Below are positions 5,951 through 7,480 of a stretch of 7,480 nt of DNA, in pieces (the first letter of the stretch is position 1; every line of letters begins with the position of its first letter). The stretch covers positions 1-7,480 of the forward strand of contig JAFLEG010000195.1 in NCBI GenBank assembly GCA_017302195.1, written 5' to 3'. Origin of the DNA: Verrucomicrobiota bacterium. Lineage in GTDB: Bacteria; Verrucomicrobiota; Verrucomicrobiia; Limisphaerales; UBA9464. The notes under the pieces were generated by a model. The model saw only the letters and a program-made list of their open reading frames with translations, was not told the origin of the DNA and ran no database searches. The position numbers and the translations under genes are program-made.

Positions 5951-7353
5951 CCGGCCCCCTGCCTCGCCCGGCTTCGTTTCCCTGCGGACGCCTCCGCAGG
6001 CGTCAGTTCCTGCACCAGGCGGGAGCCGGCTTTGTCGGATCCGCGCTCGGTGCGTTGTGGTCCGAGGCCGGCAGTCTGAAAGAACCGACGCGCCTCCCGG
6101 TCGCCACACCGCGGGTGCGTTCGGTCATCTTCCTCTTCATGTGCGGCGGGGTCAGCCACATTGATACCTTCGACCCCAAGGACAACCGCTGGGCGGGCAC
6201 GCTGATGGACGCCGTAGGCTTCGGTGACAACCTCGCAGAGATGAGGCGTCCGGTGATTCCCTGCCACCGGACGTTCACCCGGTACGGGGAGTCGGGGCTC
6301 CCGGTCTCGGACTGGTTTCCCCACGTCGGGGGCGTCATTGATGAGATCGCCGTGGTGCGGTCCATGTGGTGCCACGAATCCAATCATTTCCCGGCGGTCA
6401 TCGAGATGGCGACCGGGCACCGGGACAAGACCCTGGAGTATCCCTGCCTCGGGAGCTGGGTCTCGTACGCCCTCGGCACGGAGAACCAGAACCTGCCGGC
6501 ATTCGTCAACATCGGCCGCCCGACCTCCTCGGTGCAGACCAACGGCGGGTTCCTCGGCGCCACCATGGCCGCCACGCCCTTTCTCAGCGGCGACATCCCG
6601 GTGAGAAACCTGCAGCCGCCCAAGGGGGTGTCATCCGCGGAGCGCGAGCGCCAGATGCAGGCCCTGGAGTCGCTCAACCGCGAGTTCCGGGAGACGCATG
6701 CGCTGGACTCCGCCATCGCGGCACGCACCCGCTCCTATGAACTGGCCGCCCGCATGCAGTTGACCGCGCCGGAGGCGGTGGATTTTGCCCGGGAACCGGC
6801 ATCGGTCCGGGCGCTCTACGGACTGGATCGCCCCGAGACCGACGCCTTCGGACGCCAGTTGCTCCTGGCCCGGCGCCTGGTGGAGCGCGGTGTCCGGTTC
6901 ATCCAGGTCTGCCATGCCGGCGGAGGCAACGGGGGCTGGGACTCCCACGACAACATCAACAGCCATGCGCCGCTGTGCCGCCAAACCGACCAGCCCATCG
7001 CCGGACTGATCCGTGACCTCAAGCTGCGGGGCCTCCTGGACCAGACCCTGGTGGTTTGGACCAGCGAGTTTGGCCGCACCCCGTGGTCACAAAATACGGT
7101 GGGACGCGACCACAATCCCAAGGGCTTCACCTCCTGGATGGCGGGCGGTGGTGTCCGCGGCGGCATGGTGTACGGCGCCACCGACGAGGTCGGCTACCAG
7201 GCGGTCGAGAACCGCACCTACCTCAGCGATCTCCAGGCCACGCTGCTGCACCAGTTGGGACTCGACCACACCAGGCTTGAAGTGGAGATCGCCGGCCGTC
7301 CCGTGCGCCTGGTGGAGGAGGGCTCCAAACCCATCTTCGGCATCCTCGGCTGA
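5947..7353 (+). CDS. Tat-exported DUF1501 family protein
   Basis: Encodes 468 aa, a full-length DUF1501 protein related to the alkaline phosphatase/sulfatase superfamily. A twin-arginine signal is visible: LRRRQFLHQAGAGFVGSALG at 16-35, with R18-R19-x-F21-L22, then a small-residue hydrophobic stretch. Family blocks in order are FLFMCGGVSHIDTFDPK (62-78), SMWCHESNH (139-147), HAGGGNGGWDSHDNI (323-337), WTSEFGRTP (371-379) and GRDHNPKGFTSWMAGGGVRGG (386-406). The GRDHN and SEFGRTP blocks are where this superfamily carries metal-binding Asp, His and Glu residues, so a metal site is likely. The ATG at 5947 overlaps the DUF1553 stop at 5948-5950. The frame stays open upstream within the DUF1553 gene, but that part is an overlap shadow. 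Pairing with DUF1549/DUF1553 is very common in PVC bacteria. Export through Tat implies cytoplasmic folding, perhaps with cofactor loading. The substrate is unknown. Confidence 0.94.
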   Translation: MTGPLPRPASFPCGRLRRRQFLHQAGAGFVGSALGALWSEAGSLKEPTRLPVATPRVRSVIFLFMCGGVSHIDTFDPKDNRWAGTLMDAVGFGDNLAEMRRPVIPCHRTFTRYGESGLPVSDWFPHVGGVIDEIAVVRSMWCHESNHFPAVIEMATGHRDKTLEYPCLGSWVSYALGTENQNLPAFVNIGRPTSSVQTNGGFLGATMAATPFLSGDIPVRNLQPPKGVSSAERERQMQALESLNREFRETHALDSAIAARTRSYELAARMQLTAPEAVDFAREPASVRALYGLDRPETDAFGRQLLLARRLVERGVRFIQVCHAGGGNGGWDSHDNINSHAPLCRQTDQPIAGLIRDLKLRGLLDQTLVVWTSEFGRTPWSQNTVGRDHNPKGFTSWMAGGGVRGGMVYGATDEVGYQAVENRTYLSDLQATLLHQLGLDHTRLEVEIAGRPVRLVEEGSKPIFGILG

Positions 7354-7369
7354 TTGGATCCGATTCGGG

Positions 7370-7480
7370 TTACTGACCAGACCTCAGGATCTTCTCCATC
7401 GCCTTCCCCTTGGCCAGCTCATCCACCAGCTTGTCCAGATAGCGGATCTCCCGCATCAGCGGGTCCGAAACCTCCTCCAC
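7370..7480 (-). CDS. C-terminal fragment of an unidentified gene, cut by the window edge
   Basis: On the minus strand an open frame enters from the right edge and ends at a TAA (7372-7370), giving 36 codons that read VEEVSDPLMREIRYLDKLV then DELAKGKAMEKILRSGQ. The fragment is highly charged and helical, with amphipathic spacing, and looks like a genuine protein C-terminus. It is convergent with the DUF1501 gene, leaving 16 bp between the stops. The final GTG at the edge could formally be a start, but a longer gene reaching beyond the window is more likely. I do not recognise the family. Confidence 0.55.
   Translation of the reverse strand: MEEVSDPLMREIRYLDKLVDELAKGKAMEKILRSGQ

Noticed and set aside
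4139..6109. A 656-codon open frame on the minus strand, antisense to the DUF1549/DUF1553 gene
   Set aside because: It mirrors a gene with strong G/C bias at third positions, which removes stops from the opposite strand. Its translation is Gly/Arg/Val-rich without any domain, while the plus strand shows clear family motifs.

Overview
The window is high-GC bacterial chromosome, densely coded, with about seven genes. A planctomycete-type cytochrome domain protein, a DUF1549/DUF1553 (PSCyt2/PSD1) protein and a Tat-exported DUF1501 protein occur together mainly in Planctomycetota and Verrucomicrobiota. I therefore place the organism in the PVC superphylum. The sequence alone does not tell me which of the two phyla it is.

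Layout. (1) Positions 113-514, plus strand: a small exported c-type cytochrome domain protein with one CxxCH site. (2) Positions 551-3096, minus strand: a three-gene run, transcribed right to left. It holds two paired ABC-2 permeases of the DUF990-like type, then a membrane-anchored protein whose C-terminal half reads as a GrpE domain. (3) Positions 3233-3682, plus strand: a single-domain cupin, divergent from the permeases across a 136-bp intergenic region. (4) Positions 3830-7353, plus strand: a two-gene operon, DUF1549/DUF1553 followed by DUF1501, joined by an ATGA overlap. (5) Positions 7370-7480, minus strand: the C-terminal end of an unidentified gene that runs off the window.

How the genes may work together. 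The DUF1549/DUF1553 and DUF1501 proteins are a recurrent exported pair in PVC bacteria. They are often found near sulfatases and glycoside hydrolases, but their biochemistry is poorly known, and no such enzyme is visible here. The separate cytochrome domain at the left may supply the PSCyt1-like heme domain that many DUF1549/DUF1553 proteins carry fused at their N-terminus. The permease pair lacks an adjacent ATPase gene, so its energising subunit must come from elsewhere. The most unusual gene is the membrane-anchored GrpE-like protein, which may bring an Hsp70 chaperone to the inner face of the membrane; that is inference. I see no mobile element, CRISPR array, rRNA or tRNA.
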